A stretch of 64,000 nt of DNA, from assembly GCA_025201365.1 (NCBI GenBank), contig JAIXMF010000008.1:1-64000 (forward strand), written 5' to 3'. Below the pieces are notes generated by a model, which made no database searches, was not told the DNA's origin, and worked only from the letters and a program-made list of their open reading frames with translations. The translations under genes were made by a program, and so were the position numbers. Source of the DNA: Syncephalis plumigaleata (Eukaryota; Zoopagomycota; Zoopagomycetes; Zoopagales; Piptocephalidaceae). Shown here piece after piece: positions 47,759 through 62,750 of this stretch; position 1 is the stretch's first letter; each line of letters starts with the position of its first letter.

Positions 47759-48364
47759 TTATCTACGGAATAAATGGTGAATACGATCAAATGGACTATT
47801 ACCACGATCATTAGGTTGTTGCGATGTCGAACTGGTCATTCTAGCATCTGACGACGATGTATCGCCATCATCGTATAACAACTCTGATTCGGGTATTTCT
47901 TCACGTACACCTGAAATAACATCAAGATTGTAATAATGATGCTGCTGATGCGGATGATCATGAGGAGAGGAAGAGGAGGAGTACGATTTCTTTCCTGTTT
48001 GTGCATCACTAGAATTGTTAGTAGTAGTAGTAGGTGTGGTGGTGGTGATCATCGAGGATTGATTCTGATTCTTGTCTGCGGCTACATCAATAGCATCATC
48101 GGGTAGATTAGTAACGGAAGTGGCATTTGCATATTCTTGTAGTTCTGGCCATTCTGCCTGCTTTTTGTTTGTTGTTGCTGTTCTCGTTGTTGCTGCTCTT
48201 GCTGCTCTTGATGGCTTATGGCTTATCAAATGCAACCAATCTGCTGGCATATTCTCATGGCCCGGTGTTCGAGTATCGCTGAATAGATCCATGACAGGCT
48301 CGTAGATTTCAGTGGCAGTATAACCACTACCACCTGAATGTTTGTCAATCCTTTTCGATGTCAT
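47759..48364 (-). CDS. Hypothetical low-complexity protein
   Basis: 201 residues in one exon, starting MTSKRIDKHSGGSGYTATEI. The frame stays open further upstream, but this Met follows low-quality sequence and gives the first ordinary composition. It contains EIYEPVMDLFSDTRTPGHEN and MPADWLHLISHKPSRAARAA, a Thr/Asn/Ser-rich middle (TTTTPTTTTNNSSD), a His/Gln patch and a tail, NSPFDRIHHLFRR. No domain, signal peptide or membrane span was seen. Function not recognised. It lies 156 bp upstream of IMP2 on the same strand. Confidence 0.5.
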   Translation of the reverse strand: MTSKRIDKHSGGSGYTATEIYEPVMDLFSDTRTPGHENMPADWLHLISHKPSRAARAATTRTATTNKKQAEWPELQEYANATSVTNLPDDAIDVAADKNQNQSSMITTTTPTTTTNNSSDAQTGKKSYSSSSSPHDHPHQQHHYYNLDVISGVREEIPESELLYDDGDTSSSDARMTSSTSQQPNDRGNSPFDRIHHLFRR

Positions 48365-48741
48365 GATAGTCTCAGTAGCTGTTGTGGTTAACGTAAAAGA
48401 TAATGTTGTAATAGTAAAATAGTATAACGACGAATGAAAGTAATGACGCAATAATTGATTATGAAACAATGACGGTCTAGTATTTGTGGAAAAAAGGAAT
48501 GTAAGCTTGTCGTAAATTGTAAAACATTTTATGTGAAGATATGATGCCATAGCATCGTACTAATCGATTCCTCCTTTGTATAGATTATCCTATACTTCAA
48601 TTAGAGAATGAACTATACGTACAGAATAACGAGTAATTTAATAATAGTAATAGTATATATATAACATCATATTGCATTTCAACAACTATGATACTGCTAG
48701 GACAGAGATTGACATCTAATGTATTGCAATACGCATGCCAA

Positions 48742-49028
48742 TCATATACAAAGTAAACAGAAGCATACATCTGGGTGTAGGCTTGGCTGATTCACAGGTG
48801 ACGACATATCCATGCCATTCGATCCAGAAGTACCGCCCATAACAGTATCGTTATCTACTGGCATGGTAGCAGCTATTCCTGTTGGTGCCATTGATACTCC
48901 ATTGTTATTGCCATTAACACTCATAGCAGCTATTATACAGAACACATATTAGTAAGCACCTATAAGATCAACTACATGTACTTACCCAACAACGCATCTA
49001 GTTCCAACATTGACCCAATGTCCTCCAT
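48742..49028 (-). CDS. Small unknown protein, two exons, end uncertain
   Basis: First exon MEDIGSMLELDALLG (49028 down to about 48986), a clean GTAAG donor and TAG acceptor, then AAMSVNGNNNGVSMAPTGIA and a Met/Asp/Gly-rich stretch to SSPVNQPSLHPD. GTATGC after HPD may be a further donor; read through, the frame stops at 48742. Acidic start and disordered body. No family recognised. The signal-like splice sites are the main support. Confidence 0.35.
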
Positions 49029-49961
49029 ATTCTATTTTAGTTATAAGCAACGAGTATCTAAGCAAGTGCTGATGATAAAGGAAAGTGACGTGCTTGCACT
49101 AAGAACAAGTTATTGCAATGAGAAAAAGAAACGAATAACAAGTAGAGACCATGATGTGCGAATATGTGTGTGAGTGAGTGAGGGTGTGTGCTATTAATGG
49201 CCATGATACGAATGAGATAAATTAAGAACATCCCGATATTGCCCACTTTTTACGCTCCTTTCTCTTTTTCTTTCTTTCTCGCGTACTTTAGTGCATTCCT
49301 TAACTGTGCTAAATCAACCACATTATTATTGTCATCTCTTTCTACTTCATTATATCATACGTATATTATTGTCGTTGAAAGGTATAGTCAAGTGTTGTTA
49401 TCTTGTATATTGATTGATATTCATACTAATCTATCTCTATTACAACATAGTAGTAGTAGTACTCTATTAGTTTATTATCTATTATAAAGTTATTTGCTGC
49501 ATTATTGCTCTAAATCTCTATTATAGTAGATCCACTTTTTGCATTCCTCTAGTTATTTTATTTCTCTAGCATCATTTCATTTTGTCATCTGGAGAGGTCA
49601 AATACAAGTAGTGTGCATTATTCTACAATCTATCATACATAACTCGTAAGTAGAGACTATAGCAACTGTATGTGGATGTATGCGCGTATGTATTGTACGA
49701 GTCGTCTGAGTGTATGCGTGTGTGTGTGTGTGTGTTTGTGTCCTTACAAGCACGTGGTTAGACATGAGTTGATCTCACACACACCCACTCATATCACACT
49801 CATATCACACTCATATCTCATTCATTCACACATACTTTCATTTTTATTTTATTTTTTTCCTAAACTATTTCGGGTATTCACTCACACTGTTCCTCTTTTC
49901 CATTCCTTTGCTCTCTTCTATTTAGATACAAAAAAGCAATCCTTTATAACTTTCTATCATC
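49029..49961. other. Divergent intergenic region upstream of DED1
   Basis: Pyrimidine-rich upstream region with a (TG)n tract (about 49716-49736) and CACTCATATCACACTCATATC direct repeats near 49789-49815. No gene was seen. It likely carries the DED1 promoter and 5' UTR. Confidence 0.4.
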
Positions 49962-52417
<2,456 letters not shown>

Positions 52418-53015
52418 ATGAACTAGGAACTTCTACAAATATGTAAATGTATATGACGGAGAATAGAGGAGATATACTTGTTACAAGTATGCTTCTTTAT
52501 TTCAATGTTATATTATTTATATGTTTATAATCATGATCATTACCACTACTACCATCATGCCCTCTTTCTCTCGCCTATCCTCATCAATTATCACTGTCTA
52601 TTTGCCATTGTCTCTTAGCATTTACAGCATGTTTCTATTGGCAAATACTCTTCTACGACTATTACGTTTCCTATTTCCCCCTATTCCACCTACACACACA
52701 CACACATACCATTCATCTCGTTTCCTTATTTCTATTCCTATTCAATAGCATTCTTATATGTGCATCGGCTGTGCCAGTGCTGCTCAAAAATGTTGATAGA
52801 TTTCTCGTTTATTATCTTTATGTGTCGCTCTTGTCAGTTTAATTCGTCGTTTGCGCCCGAACCTTCCAATCCCATTCGCGCCCTTTTCCTTTCGCCTTCG
52901 GTCAGTTATAGTCCCTCTTTATATCGCATATATTTTTCTGGTTAGAGAGGCCGCATGCTTTTGTACAGCTGCATCCTAGTTCAATTTCACCTTTCATTAC
53001 TCTCCTCCTTCCCTT

Positions 53016-53056
<41 letters not shown>

Positions 53057-54005
53057 TTTTATTATTATTATTATTACTACCATATTTCAATTTCTCTCTT
53101 TTCTGCTGTACAACAAACAACAACACTTTGCTGCTTCTCTCTCTCTTTTTACATATATACACCATCCACATATATATATACATTGCCATCATGACCTTCC
53201 GTCCTGCGTCGTTCGACTATCTACTCTCTCTCTCTCCTCTCTCTCTTTTCATCTCTTCCTCTCTCTCTTTGTCATGTATTTAGTCGAACGGGCGTGGTTG
53301 TCGGATTATTTGCATTCGGGAGCATTATTATTTTTTGAAATATCACAAGTGCGCCATACACCATATATCATCAGCGTTATTATGCGTAAGATTCAAGTAT
53401 AGAATACGGGAAATAGAAGAGATACGCTAGAATAACTAGTAGTATAGTTATCATGAACGCGTATACTATTTGTCGTCATTGTCGTCATTGTCGTCGTCGT
53501 TGTTTCTTGTATTTTAACATGAATCTTTTCCCCACTACACAGACACGCACATTTCTGCTTTCTTTCTAACTTCACACAGATGTTGGCTCTGTTGTCAATC
53601 ATTAACGATGACATACACCACATCTGTATCCTCGTCCCTCTTTGAATTATCCTGCCTTCCTTATTATTAGTTTTATAACAAATATAGTTAGTGTGTTGGC
53701 TCCCTAAATCATAGCAATTCATTGATAAATGTAATATGTAATATGTAACATGTAGAAGAGATATTAGTAAGAATGGATCATAATGACGCGTTATTTTCCT
53801 TTTAATTTATTTATAATGCGTCACTTTTACGTTCTGAGATGTTGATGATTTTTACTGAGAACTCTTTCCTCTTTTTCTTGACACGTCGAGATTTCTGCTA
53901 TTCTTGTTATTCTTGTTGAGTTACTACTTTCATATACACAAGTATATTTATTGTTGCTAGTTCTTTATAACTAATTAACAAGGATAAAGACCTTTCTATT
54001 CTACG
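52418..54005. other. Gene-free region with simple repeats
   Basis: CT-rich and AT-rich sequence holding a (TCA)n run (53016-53054), a (TTA)n run (about 53060-53079) and long TCTCTC stretches near 53220-53275. The frames here are poly-His, poly-Tyr or poly-Asp by-products of the repeats. No gene was recognised. Confidence 0.5.
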
Positions 54006-55246
54006 ATGAACGGTAAATAACCAAATATACTCATTATGATACTAATCTATTCTATATAGATTACGATAACTATAATGAAATGGGTACACCTCATCGTAGT
54101 GGAGGAGGTGGAGGAGGGGATTTCTTACTTCTCCAGGTGGTGACATGACAGGATCTCAGTCTGGTTCCTTTGAAAAGGTTAGTATACGTATGATAATAGT
54201 AGTAATATACGGTACTAACAAACATTGTTGAACAATAGAGGGAAAGTCAAAGTATACGTCCACTTACTATTAAACAAGTATTGGCTGCAGAAGCATCGAA
54301 ACAGACTGATGGTAACTTCTCCATCGATGGTCATCCTATTGCATTGGTAGGTTAACTGTATTATAAGTGTATACGATAATGTGAGCTTATTCATCATCAA
54401 TCCTATTAGATATCTCTAATTGCTTTGTTACGTAATCGTGATCGTCAATCCTCGTATTACTCGTTCCTTCTTGATGATGCCACTGGATCAGTTGAGGCAC
54501 AATTATGGGTGAACGATGCTGATCCCGAGAATAGAGATGCGCAAATCAATGAAATACCGTAAGTAATAGTGTATTATAATAGCTCTAATCTAATCTGTAT
54601 GTATTATTACTAGTCTCAACTCTTATGTTAGAATATACGGTCAGATTCGTGTATTTAACAATACAAGTAGAGTCACGGTGATTCATATACAACCGGTGAC
54701 TGATCGTAATGAAATCACTATGCATATGCTTGAAACTGTTTATGCTCATTTATTCTTTACTCGTGGTTCTGTAAGTAAAGAGAATTGATGAACGATACAG
54801 CTATACTAATTGAATTGAATAATGCTTATTACTGAATAGACACAATCGGGTAATAATGGTGCAGCAGTAGGGAAATCAGGATTCAATGAGAATCCATTTG
54901 GTGCTGCTGCTGGTAGTCAACTATCCACGAGAGATGTTATCATGAATGAGGCACGTAACTACTCGCCATTACAATCGAGTGTTATCAATTTTATTACTAG
55001 TCGTGATAGTGAAACTGGTCCACATATCAATGATGTCGTTAGTCATGTCAATCAAAGTGAAGGTGCTGTCCGGTAAGTTACGACTATTGACTAGGAAATA
55101 TGATGAATGTTTATACTAGAATTGCAACTAATACATACATATATTTATGTATATGTATATATAGACAAGTAATTGGATGGCTAATAGATGAGGGACGTAT
55201 TTACAACACCATCGATGAAGATCATTTCCGAGCAATGCCATCGTAA
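54006..55246 (+). CDS. RFA2: Replication protein A 32-kDa subunit
   Basis: Single-stranded DNA-binding subunit for replication and repair. The start is MN-DYDNYNEMGTPHRSGGGG across a first intron only two codons in; this Ser/Gly/Tyr N-terminus is the regulated phospho-region of RPA2. Then SIRPLTIKQVLAAEASKQTD, the OB fold (ALISLIALLRNRDRQSSYYS, FLLDDATGSVEAQLWVND, YGQIRVFNNTSRVTVIHIQP) and a C-terminal winged helix (LQSSVINFITSRDSETGPHI, GAVRQVIGWLIDEGRIYNTI). It ends DEDHFRAMPS. Seven exons. One G seems missing in the GGGG at 54116-54119, where FLTSPGGDMTGSQSG continues in the shifted frame. Confidence 0.88.
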
Positions 55247-55408
55247 ATAATAATATAAATATCTACATATTGATGTAGAATGCAGTGAATGAATAAAGTA
55301 AAAAGAAATGATTAGGATGTCATACATACATAGTATAATAGATTTATTAATAATAACAATATAGTTTAATGTAATGGTAAAGATTTATAAAATAACAATT
55401 AGAACATA

Positions 55409-57367
55409 TCAGTCAGTTTTGGGAACATCAAGAATGCGTTGACCTAGTCGTTCTATATTACGTTGTACTATCGTACTAATGGATTGATAGATTGTTTTAA
55501 ATGCACGTAGAATACCGATTAGAATGACAATGACAAGTAGTAGATCGAATCCACTGCCACCTCCTTGTCGACCACCACCACCACGAAGATTGTTAACGCG
55601 TGTGTGCATATTACCGAATAAAGGTAGTGGTCCTATATAGGCTATACCGATGACAAACTGTAGAAATCCTATAACACTCACGGTAACTAGACCCATTATC
55701 ATGTGGAACAAATCGATATTGGTGAATGACAATGCTTGTTCTAGACGTGCTGGATCCTCCATTATACCCAATAGACCATCAGCATCGTTATAATCATCAT
55801 CACCGCTGTTATCTTGATTGGCAGTCAGTCGTGCTAAACGATCTAGTTCCTCTTCACGAGTGCGTAGTAACACAAGTTGACCCGTATCATCATCGTCGAA
55901 ATCACCGATACTAATACGTCGCCAAATGTTACCTTCATTATCGGTGACTAGAAGATCACTCGATACATTCTCGTTGAAATAGTTGTAATCACCACCGAGT
56001 GAGATACGAAATATTAGTTTGGTAATAAATCCAGCTAATAATGTAACTAATACAAATACCATAATAGTAATTAGAAATAATACGACTAGTGTTGCATCAT
56101 GATTAGTAAGATATTCCTTATAATGTATATATAAATTAGTGTAGACTTACCTGGATGTTGAATGATCGTGGCAATTCTAGTACGTGCAAATGAGTAACGA
56201 TATCCGCATTGATTACACTCGAAGAATGCCGATCGACTATGACCGGCATTTCTCCATGCGTTTAAACATTCCAGATGAACATATCGCATGGTTCCTTTAC
56301 ATAAACATGGTGATATCAATTGACCTAGTACATTGGATTCTTCGGGACCTGCAAAACAAATACGACATTGCTGTTCATTATTGCTATTATTACTATTATT
56401 ATCAGATGAGGATTGCTCATCATGTAGTGTAGTCGATTGTCTAGTGGTGCTTCTTCCAAGTGGATGTCGTCTACGTAACGTCGCTTGTTCATCATCATCA
56501 TCATCATCATCCTCTCCACCATTCTCCATTCCATCTTGATCTGTTAATGTCGAGTTATCGGCCAATACTGAACTATCACCCTCTGTGTATTCGGCCATTG
56601 TATTCTCTCTTGTGAACGAGTGGTGATCACGTAGATGTAGTGTAGGTTCCATTAACAATGAACCTAAACGCATACCCTCCATAGCTGTACCATGTCCATC
56701 ACCACTATATTGTGATGTATTATGCATCGATGATTGTGTGGTGTCAGCCTCGGTATTGATATCATCTTCCGTATTATTGTCTGCATCATCCTCATTAGAT
56801 TCTTGAATCTGTTCTCGTTGCATTCTTCCCATTGCCGATAATAATGTACGTGATGATCGATACGCTGTATTACCGGTATCATTAGTGCGATTATTATAAT
56901 TGAATCGATGACGCTCTTGTTCCTCTCGTTGTCGTCGAGTAGATGGTGGTAGTGCTGATGCTGATGCCTCATTTAAATAAGTGGCAGGTGGATCATGAAA
57001 GGTGAATCCATTGGTAGATGTGGCATTCGTATCTGCTAGTGATGATGTTGTTGTCGGTTGCGATGCTTCCATGCCATATCCCTCGGAAGTAAGCTGACTC
57101 CAGTCTCGATCGAGTGGTGAATAATTGTATAACATACTCGCCGTTCTATTCATAACTCATATTGAGTATCGGTATCTGTTTGCGCATTGTTACTGGTAGT
57201 AGTAGTAGTCATATTATCATTATTGTCATGGTATCGTCGATAGAATGTAGTTGGTCAAATTCAGAAAAAGTATTGTTGTCCTCTCTTGCTGCAGCAGTAC
57301 TGGCTCGAGTGTTATAAGAAGTGGAACGACGAGCACGCGCACCTCTTTCATAGTTAACCTGACTCAT
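55409..57367 (-). CDS. RING-CH (MARCH-type) membrane E3 ubiquitin ligase
   Basis: The RINGv domain C4HC3 is clear at about 56170-56380: QQCRICFAGPEESNVLGQLI, SPCLCKGTMRYVHLECLNAW and FFECNQCGYRYSF. A long acidic, Ser/Thr-rich region precedes it. After an intron at about 56090-56150 come three hydrophobic segments: LVVLFLITIMVFVLVTLLAG, LFHMIMGLVTVSVIGFLQF and GFDLLLVIVILIGILRAFKT. The tail is ERLGQRILDVPKTD. This resembles fungal RING-CH membrane ligases of the MARCH type. The start is ambiguous: the clean frame begins at 57153 (MNRTASMLYNYS), but MSQVNYERGARARRSTSYNT at 57367 looks natural and could join through two one-base slips near 57190-57210. Confidence 0.8.
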
Positions 57368-57911
57368 GATGACTTGTATGTATGGTAGATAATAGCTATA
57401 GAACAATAGAATAGAGTAATATTGCGTCAGATTGACTAACAACAAGACAATAAAGGAGAGAAAACACTTTGTAATAGGAGTAGTGAACCCAGTGAACAAA
57501 CTAAGGAACAAACGATGGATACAGCGTCATCGTTATTATCATCATAATGGAATTGTGCGGTGATTTCATCTGTAACATTGGGGAATAAATTGGTGCTTAG
57601 TCGAGTGATCCCACAATTAAATCATCCATCTTGTTCATTCGCTCATTCTTTTTGTCATTGGCACTACTTTTATTACAATCATCACGCGTTCTTTATTTGC
57701 CGTCTTTGACTTATTTTCGCATTACGCGGGAACACGTAGTTACTGCCCGGTGAACCAGAACGCAAGAGCAATTGCTGACCTGACTTCGACCAATCTTATT
57801 CCCAATCTCGTCCAGGCAAATCGTGTTCATGATCTGACTGGCCCATCAGCAGCAACATTCTATACAAACAAAGAAACAAAAGAAAGAAAGAAAGAAAGAA
57901 AACATATCATC
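57368..57911. other. Divergent intergenic region
   Basis: Upstream regions of the RING-CH and methyltransferase genes. An (AAAG)n stretch lies at 57880-57900 immediately before the methyltransferase ATG. No gene was recognised. Confidence 0.4.
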
Positions 57912-58954
57912 ATGTCTCATCCTACATCTGATATCATCCATCATGAACATAGCAAACCATTACTGATGCTACCTGGACCGGAATGGCCACAATTTGATTT
58001 TGGTTATCAGTCTAAATAGAACAACAGAATACGGATACATCCGATTTACCATTGCTGAATATCCTATTTTTACGTATATCAAGAATGATAAGAATCAATG
58101 AATGAATCATCGCATGAACATGCAGTATTCACCGATCATGCCATTAGAACATCATCAAGTGTATGGGATGCCGTAAGTCAATAGAAATCATAATGAAAAC
58201 AATATTAAAGACAAAGGAATGTAGTCGTTGGTATTGGCCAAATTCCTAGAGAAGAATGCTCAATCGCTAGCACTAGCGGGTAAACGAGTGATCGAACTAG
58301 TAAGTTGCAATGATCATGACTAGCAATTCATTTCTAATTGATTAATTATGAATAGGGTGCTGGACAAGGTATTCCTAATATTGCCACTGCTATTCTTGGT
58401 GCGATTACTACTGTAACCGATGCACCTGAAGCTGTGCCATCATTAGAACGTGTGATACAACTGAACAATTCATTGAATAAGCGTGATGACTACACACCGA
58501 TATCTACTCGTGTATTGGATTGGCAGGAACAGTAAGGTGTATTACACGAGATGAATGAAATATACAACTAATCATGCTTATGTATATTTCATTAGTCCTA
58601 TTTGGATTAAAGAACAATCATGGGATGTGATACTGGCCTCGGATGTGTTATGGCTCTATCCTCTAATTGAACCATTTGTAACTACACTAAAGGGTAGGTC
58701 ATTCGTCGATGTTTCCTTCGATGATCTCTACTAATTATATGTTATTATGCAATCTAGCACTCTCTGACGTATCACCTCATGCTCGTATATTTATATCTCA
58801 TCAAACGAGAGCCAATCGAGTGGACCAACGTTTCAAGGATCTATTGACTATGGCACAATTGTCGTTGAATGAGGTGCCTAGTTCACTATTAGACGTGCGT
58901 TTCTGGAAGGACAATATTCATATCTGGGAGATTACACGCATGACTGACACGTAA
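57912..58954 (+). CDS. METTL21/EFM6-like protein methyltransferase
   Basis: Family-16 (seven-beta-strand) SAM-dependent methyltransferase, a group that mostly methylates lysines in translation factors and chaperones. MSHPTSDIIHHEHSKPLLML, then EWPQFDFGYQ, is followed in shifted frames by FTIAEYPIFTYIKNDKNQ and HAVFTDHAIRTSSSVWDA. The core has LVLAKFLEKNAQSLALAGKR, motif I VIELGAGQGIPNIA, ATILGAITTVTDAP, WDVILASDVLWLYPLIEPFV (post-II) and RIFISHQTRANRVDQRFKDL. It ends VRFWKDNIHIWEITRMTDT. The substrate cannot be told from sequence. The first 200 bp need two or three frame shifts at short runs (58010-58110). Four or five exons. Convergent with UPS1. Confidence 0.75.
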
Positions 58955-59130
58955 TAGTATGCTACCGGACTCTTTAATAAAGTATTTATTTTACATTGCA
59001 TCGACTGTTTTTAAGTAACAACAACAATCAAATTAATTGCATACTCAATGCAACTATTATAATATCACGCTGATCATCAACATGCTAATCAGTTATCTCT
59101 AATTCTTCATAGCAATAATACGAATAATCA

Positions 59131-59942
59131 CTATTGTGACATTGTACCGGGCAAATGATGTTTACCACGTAACATTTCTAATACCCATTTCATGCCCTGT
59201 CGACTCTAGAATCATTCAAGTAATTAGTAATAACAATTATGTTTGCTTTCTTCGTTTAGCTTACCTTGGCTGTGTTGTCAGTAAAACGCTTCAATCCAAA
59301 GCCTTCAATACGACTGGTCATACCCCATCCTATATTAGATATGATACGTGCTTCACACTTGGTTTGTGTCCTGTAATAGTGGATTATAATGTGATTAGTA
59401 CATATACATTAATGTATGCATGCATCATCTCGCATGTCTATCAGTTCAACTTACCAATTGCGATTTTCTGGATGAATCTTGAATTGCTGCGTCTCCTCTA
59501 TGTACATAAGACGTTTATGCGTGATATTACGCGTGCGTGTTGTCATTACACCTTGTTTAGGATCGGTGATCGATTCCTCCAGAATGTACGCTTCATTATT
59601 CTTAACAAACTGTAATGAATCACAATCATACGGTAAGTATGCGTGGATTACATCGTGTTGTATTGTCGTGTATATCACCTACCTTGCGTCCCCATTTCGG
59701 TATCATGCCACTCTTTAGCAGCAGTCGCGTTGTATGCAAATAACCCGTTGCCGGATCGACGTGCTGATCCAGGATATCTGCCGCTAAAACATGGCGTGCA
59801 TGTGGATTTGGATAACGAAGAAAGAAGGCAAGCGTTACGTCTTCCCAGGAATGACTATAATCACGACGGTTAGTATCGAGTAACACTCGCGATTCCACTA
59901 AACTTACTCAAATTTAAAAGCGTACTGGAAGAACTTTACCAT
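59131..59942 (-). CDS. UPS1: PRELI/MSF1-family lipid-transfer protein, Ups1/PRELID1-like
   Basis: The start MVKFFQYAFKFE is joined over an intron to YSWEDVTLAFFLRYPNPHAR, then HVLAADILDQHVDPATGYLH, TTRLLLKSGMIPKWGRK, FVKNNEAYILEESITDPKQG, MTTRTRNITHKRLMYIEETQ, SNIGWGMTSRIEGFGLKRFT and RQGMKWVLEMLRGKHHLPGT. It ends MSQ. The WGM-S-IE-FG-KRF and GM-WVLE features are typical of Ups1/PRELID1, which carries phosphatidic acid for cardiolipin synthesis. Five exons in consistent phase. The start Met opens the family's ...F-Y-F-Y-W motif. It pairs functionally with the Ups2-like gene at 11303. Confidence 0.85.
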
Positions 59943-60671
59943 GATAATAAGCGAGATAGTTTTAGTTTTAGTTTTTACGATCAACGAATAAGATTGAATC
60001 AATTGACAGAGAAAAAATGGCGTCGTATACCGGGTTGTTTCTAGCGTGAATAAGAAATAAATGTAGTAGAGAAAGTGGTGTTGCCACAGTAGACGCACGA
60101 CGTAAGGAAATAATACGCCACTTGTAGGCTAGCAATGCTCAGACAGGATAAGTGTAGTGCCTAGTAACAAAGAGAAACAACAACAACAACAACAACTATT
60201 ACGACTACTAGGAAACACTTGGAACAAATAAGAAGAAAACGAGGAAAAAGAAAGTGGCGCGTTAAACAAACAAGGAATTCACCACTATTATTACTTCGCG
60301 CTGTGGTGCTGTTACGTCTCCTCCATCTTGCGAACCATATGAGCGTGTCAATAAGTGGTATCACACTTGTTCGGCAGGTTTACTCATGGAAAGCCACCAA
60401 TCGCGTTGCTTCCATAAAGCAAAAAACAAAAAAGGTAAGGAATCGAGTCGGAAATGTTACTCGAACTAAATAGGATTATAATATGCTGCAGGTATGTAAG
60501 AAATGAGATGCAGTTTTGCTATGCTTCGTTTACGGAACAACATCGAATATTTATCTAATTCTATATCAATGGTGTTTATTTTGTCATCAAAATTCATGCA
60601 TGTCAACTATATTCGATATCCAGTAGTGATTATCCGTGCAGCATAACCTGTCTACATTTGCTTCTTTTTGC
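59943..60671. other. Intergenic, no gene recognised
   Basis: Contains a CAACAACAACAACAAC patch near 60180. An 84-codon basic frame on the plus strand (60219-60473) lacks domain or signal features and was not called. Confidence 0.4.
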
Positions 60672-61899
60672 TTATGCCGATGATTCGGGATATAATGCTT
60701 GTAGTGTTGCCACAAGACTACTGCAGTCTTTACCATTATTAGCCAGGTAGGATGCTTTAAGGAATACAATATATGCCTCGGTAGCTTGTTTGATAACGAT
60801 ATCGCTTACGGATCGCAAATGCATCTTTTTGTTAGCGGCTCTCTTTACCTTTGCCTCGATATCAATGCGCTCTTCAGCGGAGAAATTTGGTGGATGCTGC
60901 AGAAATAGCACTGATATAAAGCCTTTAAGAATAAGAGTGTATGCTTTTTGGAAGCCGTTGCAATTGTAAAGCACTTGGGAGTTTGCACCGTTTGCTCGTG
61001 TAGTCTTGTCATTCAGCTTAAGCGTACCCTGTCTAAATGAAAAGGTTTGATACGCGCTAGCCAGCATTGCTGTCAACTTGCCCGTCTTCTTATCTTCCTG
61101 AATTATAATCTCTACATCATCATCATCATCATCATCATTCTATTAGAGCATTGTAATATAAATGTATAATGCTTACCGTCACGTTGTAAACCAGTATAGG
61201 TAACATCGGTGTTATAAAGGTAAATGGAACCTGTGATGGAATTGTTAGTATGCTTATCGTACAATAGTGCAATCATTCACCTTTAATGACTTGCGGCATA
61301 ACTTGGTTAAGCGCAATAAGTTGTTCTGCATAGTTGCGTTTTGCCAAATATTGCTCTAGTGTAATGCCATCATTATAGCGATAGATGAAACAGCAACCAT
61401 TATTGGGAGCGATGTCGGCAATTATTTGGATAACGCCCAGTGGAGCTGCCACGTAGTTGCTATACTCTGCATCCGGTCCCACAAGACTATGTGACGCCAA
61501 TTCAAGATTCTTTCATACAAATATCAGCATACAAATCGATACAATTTCTTATACTTACTTCAAATCCGTAAGGACTGGCATTTCTTCTACAGTTCATAAA
61601 TCCTTTTTGATTTTATAGTTAACGAAGGCATAACTCGCTTGACTTGATCCGCCAATCCACTTTACACTGGATAGTCCTTTAGTTGAACCCGCTTTCTTTA
61701 TGTAATCAACAGCGAAAAAGCCTAGGTTATGATTTATTTTTTAGCAAGCATATCAGTACATACGTTAGAATTTGATTATTATTTAGATGGCATATTTACC
61801 TTTAGTAGAAATACCGGTTACTTGAGTTTGTATAACACACGATACTAGTACTGCTACGATTGCTTTCAGTAGAGTAATACGATAAAGTAAGGAATGCAT
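60672..61899 (-). CDS. Secreted protein resembling a degenerate protein kinase (second member)
   Basis: The signal peptide MHSLLYRITLLKAIVAVLVS ends near IQTQVTG. Further exons give FFAVDYIKKAGSTKGLSSVK, WIGGSSQASYAFVNYKIKKG, ASHSLVGPDAEYSNYVAAPL, CCFIYRYNDGITLEQYLAKR (hinge-like), QVMPQVIKGLIALLYDKHTN, SITGSIYLYNTDVTYTGLQR at the catalytic-loop position, VEIIIQEDKKTGKLTAMLAS at the beta7-beta9 position, and a helical C-terminus ending TLQALYPESSA. The order hinge, helix, catalytic loop, hairpin resembles a protein-kinase fold. GDIK-x-N is replaced by GSIYLYN and no DFG is seen, so it would be a pseudokinase. This is inference from patterns, not a database match. Five or so exons. A frame slip is possible around 61600. 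Confidence 0.55.
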
Positions 61900-62407
61900 G
61901 ATAGTCGTAATATCTAGTGAGATATTGAACGTTACGATAGGCAAAATTTGAATGTTTGAAGGTGGCGAAAATGAAGTGAAGCGATATAAGAAAAAATAGA
62001 GCCAATTTGACCGTTTTTATTTGTATCGTACGCGGCAGTTTCACCACGAGATATCATTGCATTTCCGTTAAATAAACGATTTAGTTATAGAAAGTTACGA
62101 GTTAGCATGCTATCTGCCATGAATAAACGTGTTGATTGCTGAAAATGAACTGCCATCATTGATACTAAAGATTTTGATTCGCTACTGCATCCATTATTAT
62201 ACTCCGGTCATTACATTGTTTCAAATCCAGATCGCGTGATGCTAGAAATGGACGGCTAAGTTTTCGCTTGAGGTGTTTTACTATTAAGAGTACGACAAAA
62301 AGAAAACACTTGAAAGGTTGTTACATTCTTGGACAAAGTAGACGCAAAGAAAAAACACGAACGTGAATCATGTGCTTATTAACGACAACTGCAAGTGTGC
62401 GTTAAAT
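61900..62407. other. Intergenic, promoter side of the secreted kinase-like gene
   Basis: AT-rich with no gene recognised. No TATAAATA box was found upstream of 61899, unlike the other secreted genes. Confidence 0.4.
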
Positions 62408-62750
62408 TAATGGAATATAACCAGCACTGATAGTTGTAACAGGTCGTGGGTCGTTGCTGATGGAGTATTCTGATAAATGATAGGTGTAGATTCAAACAAT
62501 TGACAGATCATGCGGCTACACGACACGGCTGACACTCATCACTAATTGCTATGATGATTAGACAAATGGATAACTTTCCTTACATTTCCATTTTAATCGA
62601 TACTCATATGCATCGTGTGCATCTAAATGGGATTGAATGATAAGGACCATCGTGGCACTCACCAGTTGCATGTTTAATTCAATAGTAATAGCACATTTGT
62701 TGTGCATTCATGTGGTGAAAGGAATGCTACGTGATACATTGTAAGCATAG
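62408..62750 (+). repeat. Dispersed repeat copy B, inverted relative to 7629-7970
   Basis: Same blocks as copy A in the opposite orientation, but without a continuous reading frame, so this copy looks more decayed. A shorter related block (TATGTTGTACGTCCATGCGGTGAGAGGAATACTAC) lies near 63378-63413. Confidence 0.6.

Noticed and set aside
53016-53192. Poly-His / poly-Asp frames
   Set aside because: They are translations of a (TCA)n microsatellite on the two strands.
60219-60473. 84-codon basic open frame
   Set aside because: No signal peptide, domain or splice support; composition like the surrounding A-rich DNA.
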